A model generated the notes under the pieces. The model did no database searches. It had not been told where the DNA came from and saw nothing but the letters and a program-made list of their open reading frames with translations. The translations under genes were made by a program, and so were the position numbers. From Nocardioides sp. zg-1230 (GTDB lineage: Bacteria > Actinomycetota > Actinomycetes > Propionibacteriales > Nocardioidaceae), in contig NZ_JABJQZ010000008.1 of NCBI RefSeq assembly GCF_013155335.1, positions 62,001 through 126,000 of the forward strand: a stretch of DNA of 64,000 nt, written 5' to 3'. This document shows, piece by piece, positions 33,580 to 41,728 of the stretch. Every line of letters starts with the position of its first letter. Within the stretch, counting starts at the first letter, position 1.

Positions 33580-34373
33580 CGGGTGCGCTTCCTCTTCGTC
33601 CGGTGGGCCCCGTGGTGGGCGGTGGGGTGCGGGTTGCCGATCTCGCGTACGCCGCTGCGGCGCGGGTCGTAGCGCTCGGCGGGCGGTGTCTCCTGGCGGA
33701 TGTCGGCGACGATCGCGGTGATCGCGTCCATGATGCGATCGGTGGCCCGCGCCGTCCGCTCCGTCGACGACGGAAGGGCGAGGAGGTCGTCGAGCGGCAC
33801 CGGGTCACCCGCCTTCATCACGATGTTCTTGCGCGGCACCAGGTGCGGCCTCTTCGTGTAGGGCGGGAGCACCTCGTGCGCGCCCCACTGACCCACCGGG
33901 ATGACCGGGCAGCCGGTGGCGAGGGCGATGCGGGCGGCGCCGGTCTTGCCCTTCATCGGCCAGAGGCCGGGATCACGGGTCAGCGTGCCCTCGGGGTAGA
34001 CGATGAGGCACTCGCCGTCGCCGATCGCCTTGACCGCGGCGTCGTACGCGCCGATCGCGTTGCGGCTCAACCGCTCCACCGGGATCTGGCCGGCGGCGGT
34101 CAGGAACCCGCCGAGGTACTTGTTGCTGAACAGCCCGGACTTGGCCAGGTAGCGCGGCAGCCGGCCGTGGTCGTAGACGAAGTGCGCCGAGAGCAACGGG
34201 TCGACGTGGGAGATGTGGTTGATGACCACGATGCAGCCACCCGTGGCGGGGATCTTCTCCCCGTCGATCCAGGTGCGGGAGGTGGCACTGAGCAGCGTCG
34301 GCTTGAGGATCGTCGCGGCGACGGTCATCGCCCAGCCGCGCTTCTGCTCCAGCTTCCTGACGCGCAACGCCAT
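33576..34373 (-). CDS. plsC: 1-acyl-sn-glycerol-3-phosphate acyltransferase (PlsC family)
   Basis: A 265-residue PlsC-family acyltransferase that adds a fatty acyl chain to lysophosphatidate at the membrane. Motif I HxxxxD is in INHISHVDP, and the PEGT motif in LIVYPEGTLTRD. The C-terminal 30 residues are basic and His-rich. A hydrophobic stretch near 15-30 could be a peripheral membrane contact. Directly upstream of gpsA in one operon, an arrangement conserved in actinobacteria. Confidence 0.93.
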   Translation of the reverse strand: MALRVRKLEQKRGWAMTVAATILKPTLLSATSRTWIDGEKIPATGGCIVVINHISHVDPLLSAHFVYDHGRLPRYLAKSGLFSNKYLGGFLTAAGQIPVERLSRNAIGAYDAAVKAIGDGECLIVYPEGTLTRDPGLWPMKGKTGAARIALATGCPVIPVGQWGAHEVLPPYTKRPHLVPRKNIVMKAGDPVPLDDLLALPSSTERTARATDRIMDAITAIVADIRQETPPAERYDPRRSGVREIGNPHPTAHHGAHRTKRKRTR

Positions 34374-34496
34374 CCCCTCCCTCGTGCTGTCTCGCGGGCC
34401 CGGCCCGGACGCTGTCTGCGTCGCGAGCAGGCTACTCGGTCAGCAGGGTGCGGGGACGCCACCGGCACGCTGGCCCTGGGTGGGAGAATCGTCGCG

Positions 34497-35156
34497 ATGT
34501 CCGCCGATGCCCGACCCGCGCGCTGCGTGGTCGTCGTACCCGTCAAGCCGCCCACCTACGGGAAGTCCCGGCTGGGGCTCCCCGCCGATCACCGGCGCGA
34601 GCTCGCCGAGGCCTTCGCGCTCGACACCGTCCATGCCGCCGCCGCGACGCCGGGCGTCGACGCCGTCCTCGTCGTCACCGACGACCACGGGCTCGCCGCG
34701 TCCGTGCGCACACTCGGCTGTGAGGTGATCCCGGACGGCGTCAGTGACGACCTGAACGCGACGCTCGTGCAGGCCGCCGCCGAGGTCGCGCGGCGTTGGC
34801 CGGGCGCGGTGCCCGTGGCGCTGTGCGCCGACCTTCCGGGGCTGCGGCCCGTCGAGCTCGCCGGTGTGCTCGGGGAGGTGCACGAGCAGGTTGCGGCCGG
34901 CCGGGTCGCCTTCGTGCGCGACCACACCGGACGGGGCACCACGTTGTACGCCGCCGCTGCCGACGCGTTCTACCCGTCGTTCGGCCTGGCGTCCGCGGCT
35001 CGGCACGAGGCCGCCGGGGCCGTCGAGGTGGGCACCACGGCGACGAGCGTCCGCACGGATGTCGACGACCCGGACGACCTCGGGGCTGCTCTGCTCGCCG
35101 GCGTCGGTCCGCACACGACCCGGGCAAGCGAAAGGCGGGCCACCCACTCGGGGTGA
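34497..35156 (+). CDS. cofC: 2-phospho-L-lactate guanylyltransferase CofC
   Basis: CofC activates a phospho-acid with GTP for coenzyme F420 synthesis; actinobacteria are known to use phosphoenolpyruvate. The 219-residue protein has the nucleotidyltransferase start VVVPVKPPTYGKSRLGL, the central VPVALCADLPGLRP and FVRDHTGRGTTLYAA. It is transcribed alone, divergent from plsC and convergent with hupB. The long open frame preceding this ATG is antisense to plsC. The terminal 15 residues overlap a hairpin. Confidence 0.93.
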   Translation: MSADARPARCVVVVPVKPPTYGKSRLGLPADHRRELAEAFALDTVHAAAATPGVDAVLVVTDDHGLAASVRTLGCEVIPDGVSDDLNATLVQAAAEVARRWPGAVPVALCADLPGLRPVELAGVLGEVHEQVAAGRVAFVRDHTGRGTTLYAAAADAFYPSFGLASAARHEAAGAVEVGTTATSVRTDVDDPDDLGAALLAGVGPHTTRASERRATHSG

Positions 35157-35162
35157 CCCGCC
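35134..35162. terminator. Hairpin between convergent cofC and hupB
   Basis: A 12-bp stem with one mismatch (35134-35145 with 35151-35162) and a 5-base loop spans the cofC stop codon. It probably ends transcription from cofC and perhaps also from hupB. Confidence 0.7.
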
Positions 35163-35216
35163 CGTGTCACGCGGCTGCGGCAGGACCGCAGCCAGGACGT
35201 CAGCGACGGCGCGGCG

Positions 35217-35888
35217 TCAGGACTTCTTCGCCGTCGTCTTCTTGGCCGTGCTCTTCTTGGCCGGGGCCTTCTTCGCCGGGGCCTTCTTGGCCGTGCTCTT
35301 GCTGGCGGAGCTCTTGCTGGCAGTCGACTTGGCAGCGGTCGACTTGGTCGCCGACTTCTTCGCCGGGGCCTTCTTGGCGGCGGTCTTGCTCGCCGTCGAG
35401 GTGCTGGCCTTCTTCGCCGTCGACTTCTTGGCCGCCGTGGTCTTGGCCGGGGCGGACTTCGCGGTCGAGGACTTCTTGGCAGCGGTCGACTTGGTGGCCG
35501 TCGACTTCGCCGGCGTGGACTTCTTGGCGGCTGCTCCCGTCACGGCCGCGGCCGCGGCCCGCACGCCGGGTGGCTTGGGCATCGTCGCCGCGGTCAGCTT
35601 CGGCAGCTTCTTCGCACCCGAGATGACGTCCTTGAGCTCCTTGCCGGCGGAGAACTTCGGCACGGCCTTCTTTTTCGACTTCATCCGCTCGCCGGTCTGC
35701 GGGTTGCGGACCCAGCGTGCGTTGCGGACTGCCTTCTCGAACGAGCCGAAGCCCGTGATGGCGACCTTCTCACCCTTCGCGACCTCGCGGGTGATGGTGT
35801 CGAGCACGGACTCCAGTGCATGGGCCGCCTGCTTGCGGTTCCCCTCGTAACGCGCGGCGAGCGCGTCGATGAGCTCTGACTTGTTCAC
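35217..35888 (-). CDS. hupB: HU-family nucleoid protein with long lysine-rich C-terminal tail
   Basis: A 223-residue HU. Residues 1-90 are canonical: NKSELIDALAARYEG, VAITGFGSFE and the DNA-binding arm VRNPQTGERMKSKK. About 130 residues follow, rich in Lys, Ala, Ser, Thr and Pro with PAKK, TAKK and KSTA repeats, resembling histone H1 and the HupB of mycobacteria and streptomycetes. The tail is expected to bind DNA or RNA non-specifically. The GTG at 35888 fits the family start and follows GGGAAG. Its neighbours leuD-leuC match the actinobacterial order. Confidence 0.96.
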   Translation of the reverse strand: MNKSELIDALAARYEGNRKQAAHALESVLDTITREVAKGEKVAITGFGSFEKAVRNARWVRNPQTGERMKSKKKAVPKFSAGKELKDVISGAKKLPKLTAATMPKPPGVRAAAAAVTGAAAKKSTPAKSTATKSTAAKKSSTAKSAPAKTTAAKKSTAKKASTSTASKTAAKKAPAKKSATKSTAAKSTASKSSASKSTAKKAPAKKAPAKKSTAKKTTAKKS

Positions 35889-35984
35889 TAGCTTCCCTTC
35901 CCAATGAACCTCGGACGCCGAGCTCGTGCTCGACCCTCTGCAAGGCACGCTAGGCACATGGAAGGGTGAGAACAATCACCAAAG

Positions 35985-36000
35985 CCCCTGTTTGTAGGGG
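35985..36000. terminator. Short terminator hairpin between leuD and hupB
   Basis: CCCCT-GTTTGT-AGGGG is followed on the plus strand by TTTTTC and preceded by AAAG, so it is T-tailed in one direction and weakly so in the other. It lies five bases beyond the leuD stop codon and upstream of hupB, separating the two minus-strand transcripts. Confidence 0.65.
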
Positions 36001-36004
36001 TTTT

Positions 36005-36604
36005 TCACGCAGTGACGGGCTTCCAGCCCGGTCGTCCCGCCTCGAAGGCGGTGATCGCGTCGTCGTGCGAGAGCGTGATGCCGATGTCGTCGAGCCCCTC
36101 CAGGAGGCGCCACCGGGTGTAGTCGTCGATGTCGAAGGAGTCCTCGACGGCGTCATCGCCCGCACCAGCGCGGACGGTGCGGCTCTCCAGGTCGACGGTG
36201 ATCTCGCCACCCGGGTTGTCCTCGAGCCAGTCCCACAGGCGCTGCACGACCTTCTCGTCGACCTGCGCCGCCAGGAGCCCGGCCTTGCCGGAGTTGCCGC
36301 GGAAGATGTCGGCGAAGCGCGATGAGATGACGACCTTGAAGCCGTAGTTCTGCAGGGCCCACACGGCGTGCTCGCGCGAGCTGCCGGTGCCGAAGTCCGG
36401 GCCGGCGACCAGCACCGACCCGGCGGCGTACGTCGGGTCGTTGAGCACGAAGCCGGGATCGTTGCGCCATGCGGCGAACAGGCCGTCCTCGAAGCCGGTG
36501 CGGGTCACGCGCTTGAGGTAGACCGCCGGGATGATCTGGTCGGTGTCGACGTTGCTGCGCTTCAGCGGGACGCCGACGCCGGTGTGGGTGGTGAACTTGT
36601 CCAT
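36005..36604 (-). CDS. leuD: 3-isopropylmalate dehydratase small subunit LeuD
   Basis: The swivelling-domain subunit of isopropylmalate isomerase in leucine synthesis. Of 199 residues, DQIIPAVYLKRV near 23-34 and VAGPDFGTGSSREHAVWAL near 67-85 are diagnostic. The C-terminal region WRLLEGLDDIGITL matches the family. The ATG follows GGAGC, three bases after the leuC stop codon, so the two subunits are co-translated. Confidence 0.97.
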   Translation of the reverse strand: MDKFTTHTGVGVPLKRSNVDTDQIIPAVYLKRVTRTGFEDGLFAAWRNDPGFVLNDPTYAAGSVLVAGPDFGTGSSREHAVWALQNYGFKVVISSRFADIFRGNSGKAGLLAAQVDEKVVQRLWDWLEDNPGGEITVDLESRTVRAGAGDDAVEDSFDIDDYTRWRLLEGLDDIGITLSHDDAITAFEAGRPGWKPVTA

Positions 36605-36606
36605 GG

Positions 36607-38019
36607 TCAGGCTCCGATCGGCGTGAGGTCGGCGGGCGAGGAGAGGGTGCCGCGCACGGCGGTGGCGGCGGCGACCGGGACGGACACGAGGTGCGTACGA
36701 CCGCCCTTGCCCTGTCGTCCCTCGAAGTTGCGGTTGGACGTCGAGGCGCTGCGCTCACCCGGTGCGAGCTGGTCGGGGTTCATGCCCAGGCACATCGAGC
36801 AGCCGGCGCCGCGCCACTCGGCGCCTGCGGCGAGGAAGACCTTGTCGAGGCCCTCGGCCTCGGCCTGGAGACGTACGCGCACCGAGCCCGGCACCACGAG
36901 CAGACGGGTGTCCGGGGCGACGGTGCGGCCCTCGAGGACGGAGGCCGCGAGGCGCAGGTCCTCGATGCGGCCGTTGGTGCAGGAGCCGACGAACACGGTG
37001 TCGACCTTGACGTCGCGCAGCGGGGTGCCGGCCTCGAGACCCATGTACTGCAGGGCCTTCTCGGTCGCGACCTTGTCGTTGGGCTCGTCGAAGTCGTCGG
37101 GGCTCGGGACGTTCGCGCCCAGGGGCGCGCCCTGTCCGGGGTTGGTGCCCCACGTGACGAACGGCGTCATCGTGGACGCGTCGAGCTCGATCTCCTTGTC
37201 GAACACGGCGTCGTCGTCGGTGCGCAGGGTCTTCCAGTGGGCGACCGCGGCGTCCCAGTCGGCTCCCTTCGGTGCCTCCGGCTTGCCCTCGATGTAGTCG
37301 AAGGTCGTCTGGTCCGGGGCGATCAGTCCGGCCTTGGCGCCCCACTCGATCGACATGTTGCACACCGTCATGCGGCCCTCCATCGAGAGCTCCTCGATGG
37401 CCTGGCCGCGGTACTCGACGATGTAGCCCTGGCCGCCGCCCGTGCCGGTGTGCGTGATCAGCGTGAGGACGAGGTCCTTGGCGGTGACGCCCTCGGGCAG
37501 GCTGCCGTTGACGGTGACGGCCATCGTCTTCGGCTTGGCCTGGGTCAGGGTCTGCGTCGCCAGCACGTGCTCGACCTCGGAGGTGCCGATGCCGAACGCG
37601 ATCGCGCCGAACGCGCCGTGCGTGGAGGTGTGCGAGTCGCCGCACACGATCGTCATGCCGGGCTGGGTGAGACCGAGCTGCGGGCCGACGACGTGGACGA
37701 TGCCCTGCTCGACGTCGCCGAGCGGGTGCAGGCGGACACCGAAGTCGGCGGCGTTCTTGCGCAGCGTCTCCACCTGGGTGCGGCTCACCGGGTCGGCGAT
37801 CGGCTTGTCCCAGTCGAGGGTGGGGACGTTGTGGTCCTCCGTCGCCAGGGTGAGGTCGGGACGCCGCACGGTGCGGTTCGCCAGGCGAAGGCCGTCGAAG
37901 GCCTGCGGCGAGGTCACCTCGTGGAGGAGGTGGAGGTCGATGAAGAGGAGGTCGGGCTCCCCCGGGGCGCTCCGGACGACATGCTCGTCCCAGACCTTCT
38001 CGGACAGGGTCTTGCCCAT
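36607..38019 (-). CDS. leuC: 3-isopropylmalate dehydratase large subunit LeuC
   Basis: The iron-sulfur catalytic subunit of isopropylmalate isomerase, 470 residues. [4Fe-4S] ligands are in VFVGSCTNGRIEDL and GCSMCLGMNPDQL. The early block LLFIDLHLLHEVTSPQAF and VCGDSHTSTHGAFGA are family signatures. AAGGAG lies eight bases before the ATG. The divergent IclR-type gene is the usual regulator of leuCD in actinobacteria (NdgR/LtbR-like). Confidence 0.98.
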   Translation of the reverse strand: MGKTLSEKVWDEHVVRSAPGEPDLLFIDLHLLHEVTSPQAFDGLRLANRTVRRPDLTLATEDHNVPTLDWDKPIADPVSRTQVETLRKNAADFGVRLHPLGDVEQGIVHVVGPQLGLTQPGMTIVCGDSHTSTHGAFGAIAFGIGTSEVEHVLATQTLTQAKPKTMAVTVNGSLPEGVTAKDLVLTLITHTGTGGGQGYIVEYRGQAIEELSMEGRMTVCNMSIEWGAKAGLIAPDQTTFDYIEGKPEAPKGADWDAAVAHWKTLRTDDDAVFDKEIELDASTMTPFVTWGTNPGQGAPLGANVPSPDDFDEPNDKVATEKALQYMGLEAGTPLRDVKVDTVFVGSCTNGRIEDLRLAASVLEGRTVAPDTRLLVVPGSVRVRLQAEAEGLDKVFLAAGAEWRGAGCSMCLGMNPDQLAPGERSASTSNRNFEGRQGKGGRTHLVSVPVAAATAVRGTLSSPADLTPIGA

Positions 38020-38068
38020 GACACAAACTCCTTAGCCTTTGCCTCGTGCGACAGGACGACGGTACATC

Positions 38069-38104
38069 TTGCATCCCACTCTCTGAGATGAGAATATCGG
38101 CATA
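38069..38104 (+). promoter_or_regulatory. Candidate promoter of the IclR gene giving a leaderless mRNA, with overlapping operator
   Basis: TTGCAT (38069-38074) and GAATAT (38092-38097) are 17 bp apart, and the expected start point falls on the A of the ATG at 38104. No ribosome binding site precedes this ATG, consistent with a leaderless transcript. The spacer contains TCTC-T-GAGA (38080-38088), a symmetric element that could be an IclR-type operator serving both leuC and the regulator. Hexamers match consensus only partly. Confidence 0.4.
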
Positions 38105-38826
38105 TGGACAACGGATCTGGCGTCGGCGTACTCGACAAGGCCGCGCTCGTGCTCGCAGCGCTGGAGGCCGGACCGGCCACCCTGGCCGGCCTCGTGGCCG
38201 GTACCGGACTGGCCCGACCGACGGCCCACCGCCTCGCTGTCGCCCTCGAGCACCACCGTCTCGTGGCTCGCGACATGCAGGGGCGCTTCGTGCTCGGCCC
38301 GCGCCTGGGCGAGCTGTCCGCCGCCGCCGGTGAGGACCGCCTGCTCGCCGCGGCCGGACCGGTGCTGGCCAGGCTGCGCGACATCACCGGCGAGTCCGCC
38401 CAGCTCTGGCGCCGCCAGGGCGAGCACCGCGTGTGCGTCGCGGCGGCCGAGCGCCCGTCCGGCCTGCGCGACACCATCCCCGTCGGCTCCCAGCTCACCA
38501 TGAACGCCGGCTCCGCAGCCCAGATCCTCCTCGCCTGGGAGGACCCCGAGCGGATGCACCGGGGTCTGCAGAACGCCGCCTTCTCCGCCACCGCCCTGTC
38601 CGGCATCCGCCGCCGCGGCTGGTCGCAGTCGGTCGGCGAGCGCGAGCAGGGCGTGGCCTCGGTCTCGGCCCCCGTCCGCTCCCCCGGCGGAAAGGTCATC
38701 GCCGCGGTGTCGGTCTCCGGTCCGCTCGAACGGCTCTCGCGCCAGCCCGGCCGGATGCACGCGCCCGCCGTCCTCGCCGCCGCCGACCGGCTGTCCGAGT
38801 CGCTGCGCCGCGCCGCGTCGGAGTAG
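38104..38826 (+). CDS. IclR-family transcriptional regulator (NdgR/LtbR-like)
   Basis: A 240-residue regulator. The N-terminal winged helix-turn-helix spans about 8-65 (GPATLAGLVAGTGLARPTAHRL as recognition region), and the IclR effector domain spans about 80-235, with GSQLTMNAGSAAQILLAWE. Divergence from leuCD is the classic position of NdgR in streptomycetes and LtbR in corynebacteria, which control leucine and other amino-acid genes. The target and ligand are inferred from that synteny. No ribosome binding site is visible, and the gene may be leaderless. Confidence 0.93.
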   Translation: MDNGSGVGVLDKAALVLAALEAGPATLAGLVAGTGLARPTAHRLAVALEHHRLVARDMQGRFVLGPRLGELSAAAGEDRLLAAAGPVLARLRDITGESAQLWRRQGEHRVCVAAAERPSGLRDTIPVGSQLTMNAGSAAQILLAWEDPERMHRGLQNAAFSATALSGIRRRGWSQSVGEREQGVASVSAPVRSPGGKVIAAVSVSGPLERLSRQPGRMHAPAVLAAADRLSESLRRAASE

Positions 38827-38861
38827 GTCCGCGGCCACCGCTCGCCCGCCGTCTCATCGAG

Positions 38862-38988
38862 GGTGGCGGCACATCGCACACCCGCGCCCCGATCTTCTGC
38901 GATCTGCCGCCACTCCCCACCGGGCCGAGCCCCACGGTGGCGGCGCGCGACATCCGACAGCGCCCATTCGCTGTCGTACGCCGCCACC
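38862..38988. repeat. REP-like cluster of two palindromes with alternating GTGGCGGC arms
   Basis: Element A pairs 38862-38878 with 38898-38914 (15 of 17 matches, arms starting GGTGGCGGC). Element B pairs GGTGGCGGCG at 38936-38945 with its exact inverse at 38979-38988, and nests an inner CGACAGCG / CGCTGTCG hairpin (38955-38962, 38969-38976). Four GTGGCGGC arms therefore alternate in orientation over 127 bp, as in enterobacterial BIMEs. It fills most of the 232-bp gap between the regulator and the next plus-strand gene. Confidence 0.72.
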
Positions 38989-39058
38989 CTCAGCGACCTG
39001 AGGGCCAGGGCGCGCGGTGGCCCTTCCCGGTGTCGGTGACCTGGGGCAGGGTGGGCGC

Positions 39059-39640
39059 ATGGCAGACCTCGTGGACCTCGGACCCGCCGGCGAGCGGCTC
39101 GTCGCCGTCGCCGCCAACGTCACCGACGACCAGCTCGACGCGCCCACCCCGTGCGAGGGGCGCACCGTCGGGCAGCTCGTCCAGCACCTCGCCGGGCTGA
39201 CGCTCGCGTTCCGCGCCGCGGCGGACAAGGACCTCGGTCCCCTCACCGACACCAGTCCGGACGCCGACGGCTGGCCGGACGTCGAGCCCGGGTGGCGGGA
39301 AGCACTGGCCGAGCGGGTGCCGGCGCTGGCCGCGGCCTGGCGCGACCCCGAGGCCTGGGAGGGCATGACGCGTGCCGGCGGGGTCGACCTGCCCGGGCAG
39401 GTGGCCGGTCTGGTGGCTCTCGACGAGATCGTCCTCCACGGCTGGGACCTCGCCCGCGCCACTGGTCAGGACTACGACTGCGACGACGCGACGGCCGAGG
39501 CGTGCATGGCGTTCGTGGGCGGGTTCGACGAGGGCGGCACGCCCGGCCTCTTCGGCCCGGCGGTGGACGCCGGTCCTGGCGCGTCGGCGTTCGAGCAGGT
39601 GCTCGCCCGCTCGGGCCGCGACCCGCGCTGGTCTGCCTGA
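39059..39640 (+). CDS. TIGR03086-family DinB/maleylpyruvate-isomerase-fold protein
   Basis: A 193-residue protein of the mycothiol-dependent maleylpyruvate isomerase (DinB-like) superfamily, TIGR03086 group. TPCEGRTVGQLVQHLAGL supplies the first metal-binding histidine and IVLHGWDLARATGQDYDCDD is the hallmark C-terminal block. Four-helix bundles of this type bind a metal and often use mycothiol in actinobacteria, but the reaction of this member is unknown. The ATG at 39059 is chosen over an upstream in-frame start lying next to the REP-like cluster. Confidence 0.82.
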   Translation: MADLVDLGPAGERLVAVAANVTDDQLDAPTPCEGRTVGQLVQHLAGLTLAFRAAADKDLGPLTDTSPDADGWPDVEPGWREALAERVPALAAAWRDPEAWEGMTRAGGVDLPGQVAGLVALDEIVLHGWDLARATGQDYDCDDATAEACMAFVGGFDEGGTPGLFGPAVDAGPGASAFEQVLARSGRDPRWSA

Positions 39641-39656
39641 CCGACCCAGGAGGCGA

Positions 39657-40139
39657 TCAGAAAAGGGCGTCCTGCTCCAGCTCGAGCAGCTGCTGCTTGC
39701 GCTCGAGCCCGCCGGCGTAGCCGGTCAGCGTGCCGTTGGCGCCGATGACCCGGTGGCACGGCACCACGATGGGGATCGGGTTGCGCCCGTTGGCGAGGCC
39801 GACCGCGCGGGAGGCGGCGTTGGTCATGCCCAACCGGCCGGCGATCTGGCCGTAGGACGCGGTGTCGCCGTAGCCGATCAGCTCCAGCTGGGTCCACACC
39901 CGACGCTGGAAGTCGGTGCCGACGGGCGCCAGCGGCAGGTCGAAGACGGTCAGGTCGCCCTCGAAGTACGCCGTCAGCTGCCGCACGGCCTCGGCGAGCA
40001 CCGGGTGGTCGTCCGACCGGTCGCCGAGCGGGCGCCCGTCTGCCGGCTGCCGGAAGGGCGAGAACTCGATCGCCACGATCGAGCCGTCGCGCTCCACGAT
40101 GCGCAGGTCGCCGACCGGTGAGGGCATCACGGTCCACAT
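39657..40139 (-). CDS. ogt: Methylated-DNA-[protein]-cysteine S-methyltransferase
   Basis: A 160-residue suicide enzyme that moves the methyl group from O6-methylguanine to its own cysteine. The active site is IVVPCHRVIGANG near residue 130. TQLELIGYGDTASYGQIAGR is the DNA-binding recognition helix region. Like Ogt of E. coli it lacks the Ada N-terminal domain. It follows the Ada-AlkA gene with only one base between them, forming an alkylation-repair operon. Confidence 0.96.
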   Translation of the reverse strand: MWTVMPSPVGDLRIVERDGSIVAIEFSPFRQPADGRPLGDRSDDHPVLAEAVRQLTAYFEGDLTVFDLPLAPVGTDFQRRVWTQLELIGYGDTASYGQIAGRLGMTNAASRAVGLANGRNPIPIVVPCHRVIGANGTLTGYAGGLERKQQLLELEQDALF

Positions 40140-40140
40140 G

Positions 40141-41655
40141 TCAGTTCTCCTCGTCAGCGCGGGGCGGCGCAGGTGTGTCGGGCATCAGGGTGTTCCACAG
40201 GTGCATCAGCGCGTAGGACCGCCACGGCCTCCAGCGCTCGGGATCCGGGTCGCCGCCACCCGACGTCGCAAGGCCAGCGAGCAGCCGGCGCACGGCGAGG
40301 TCGGTGGGCAGGAAGACGTCCGGGTGCCCGAGCGCCCGCATGGCCACGTAGTCGGCCGTCCACGGGCCGATGCCGGGCAGCTCGAGCAGCGCGCGTCGTA
40401 CGCCGTCGCGGTCGGGGCCGCGGTCGAGCAGCACCTTTCCGTCGGTGAGCGCCGCGGCCAGCCCGACGAGCGCCCGTCCCCGCGCGCGCGGCATGGGCAG
40501 GGTGGCGGGGTCTGCGGCCGCGAGCGAGGCGGCGTCGGGGAAGAGGTGCGTCAGCCCCGGCACGTCCGACTCGACGGTCCGCCCGTGGGCGGCCACGAGC
40601 CGGCCGGCGACCGTGCGCGCCCCGGTGACGCTGACCTGCTGGCCGATGACCGTGCGGATCGCCGTCTCGTCGCCGTCGACCTGCCCGGGCACCCGGAGAC
40701 CGGGCGTGGCGCGCACGAGGTGGCCCAGGACCGGGTCGCCACCGAGGTGGTCGTCCACGGCGCGCGGGTCGCAGTCGGCGTCGAGCAGGCGTCGTACGCG
40801 CTCGCTCGCGGCCGCGGTGTCGCGCAGGTCTGCCAGCCGGAACTCGGCCGTGACGAAGCCGGTCCCGCCGCCGGCGGCCCCTGACGTGTCGGGCAGGTCG
40901 ACCAGCTCGAGACGGACGGTCCCGCTGCCGTGGGGCAGGTCGAGCGTGCGGGCGTACCAGCCGGGTCCGGCGACCTCCACACCCGGCACGAGGTGGTAGG
41001 CGAGGAAGTCGAGCATCCGCCGGCCGGCGAACGGGGTGCGGACGGGGAGCCGCATCGTGATGGCGCCGGCGCGGTGGGAGCCGTTGCGACGACCGCGCAG
41101 CTCGGAGGGTGACGACGCGTAGATCTCGCGCAGGGTCTCGTTGAACTGCCGCACGCTGGCGAAGCCGGCCGCGAACGCGACGTCGGTCAGCGGCAGGTCG
41201 GTGGTCTCGATGAGCACCCGCGCGCTCTGCGCGCGCCGGGCCCGGGCCAGCGCCAGCGGACCGGCGCCCAGCTCCTGGGTCAGCAGCCGGCCCAGGTGGC
41301 GCGGGGTGTAGCCGACCCGGCGGGCCAGCCCGTCGACGCCCTCGCGGTCGACGAGACCGTCGGCGATCAACCGCATCGCCCGCCCCGCGACGTCGGCGGC
41401 GACGTCCCACTCCGGGCTGCCGGGCGTCGCGTCGGGCAGGCAGCGCTTGCAGGCGCGGTAGCCCGCCGCGTGCGCGCTCGCCGCCGTCGGGTGGAACGTC
41501 ACGTTGCCGGCCGCCGGCGTCCGCGCCGGGCACGAGGGCCGGCAGTAGATCCCGGTCGTGCGGACCGCGGTGTAGAAGACCCCGTCGAAGCGCCGGTCCC
41601 GGCTGCGGACGGCGCGGTAGCAGGCCTCGGTGTCGAGGTGCCCGGTCGGTGTCAT
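40141..41655 (-). CDS. Ada-AlkA fusion: methyl-sensing activator and 3-methyladenine DNA glycosylase
   Basis: A 504-residue fusion. Residues about 1-85 form the Ada zinc methylphosphotriester-sensing domain with YCRPSCPARTP and the ACKRC pair. An AraC-type HTH spans about 90-190. The AlkA N-terminal and HhH-GPD glycosylase domains occupy about 200-495, with LPGIGPWTADYVAMRALG and the catalytic Asp in HPDVFLPTDLAVRR. The protein should sense alkyl damage, activate transcription and remove alkylated bases. It is operonic with ogt. Confidence 0.94.
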   Translation of the reverse strand: MTPTGHLDTEACYRAVRSRDRRFDGVFYTAVRTTGIYCRPSCPARTPAAGNVTFHPTAASAHAAGYRACKRCLPDATPGSPEWDVAADVAGRAMRLIADGLVDREGVDGLARRVGYTPRHLGRLLTQELGAGPLALARARRAQSARVLIETTDLPLTDVAFAAGFASVRQFNETLREIYASSPSELRGRRNGSHRAGAITMRLPVRTPFAGRRMLDFLAYHLVPGVEVAGPGWYARTLDLPHGSGTVRLELVDLPDTSGAAGGGTGFVTAEFRLADLRDTAAASERVRRLLDADCDPRAVDDHLGGDPVLGHLVRATPGLRVPGQVDGDETAIRTVIGQQVSVTGARTVAGRLVAAHGRTVESDVPGLTHLFPDAASLAAADPATLPMPRARGRALVGLAAALTDGKVLLDRGPDRDGVRRALLELPGIGPWTADYVAMRALGHPDVFLPTDLAVRRLLAGLATSGGGDPDPERWRPWRSYALMHLWNTLMPDTPAPPRADEEN

Positions 41656-41728
41656 GCGTCGAGCCTGTCACCCCACGCGACCTCGCACCAGCGGAAATCG
41701 GACACTGCCGTCGACCCGGTGCGAGGTG

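Noticed and set aside
35217..35600. Microsatellite-like repeats in the hup tail as an independent repeat element
   Set aside because: They are in frame and encode the PAKK-rich tail known for actinobacterial HU proteins.
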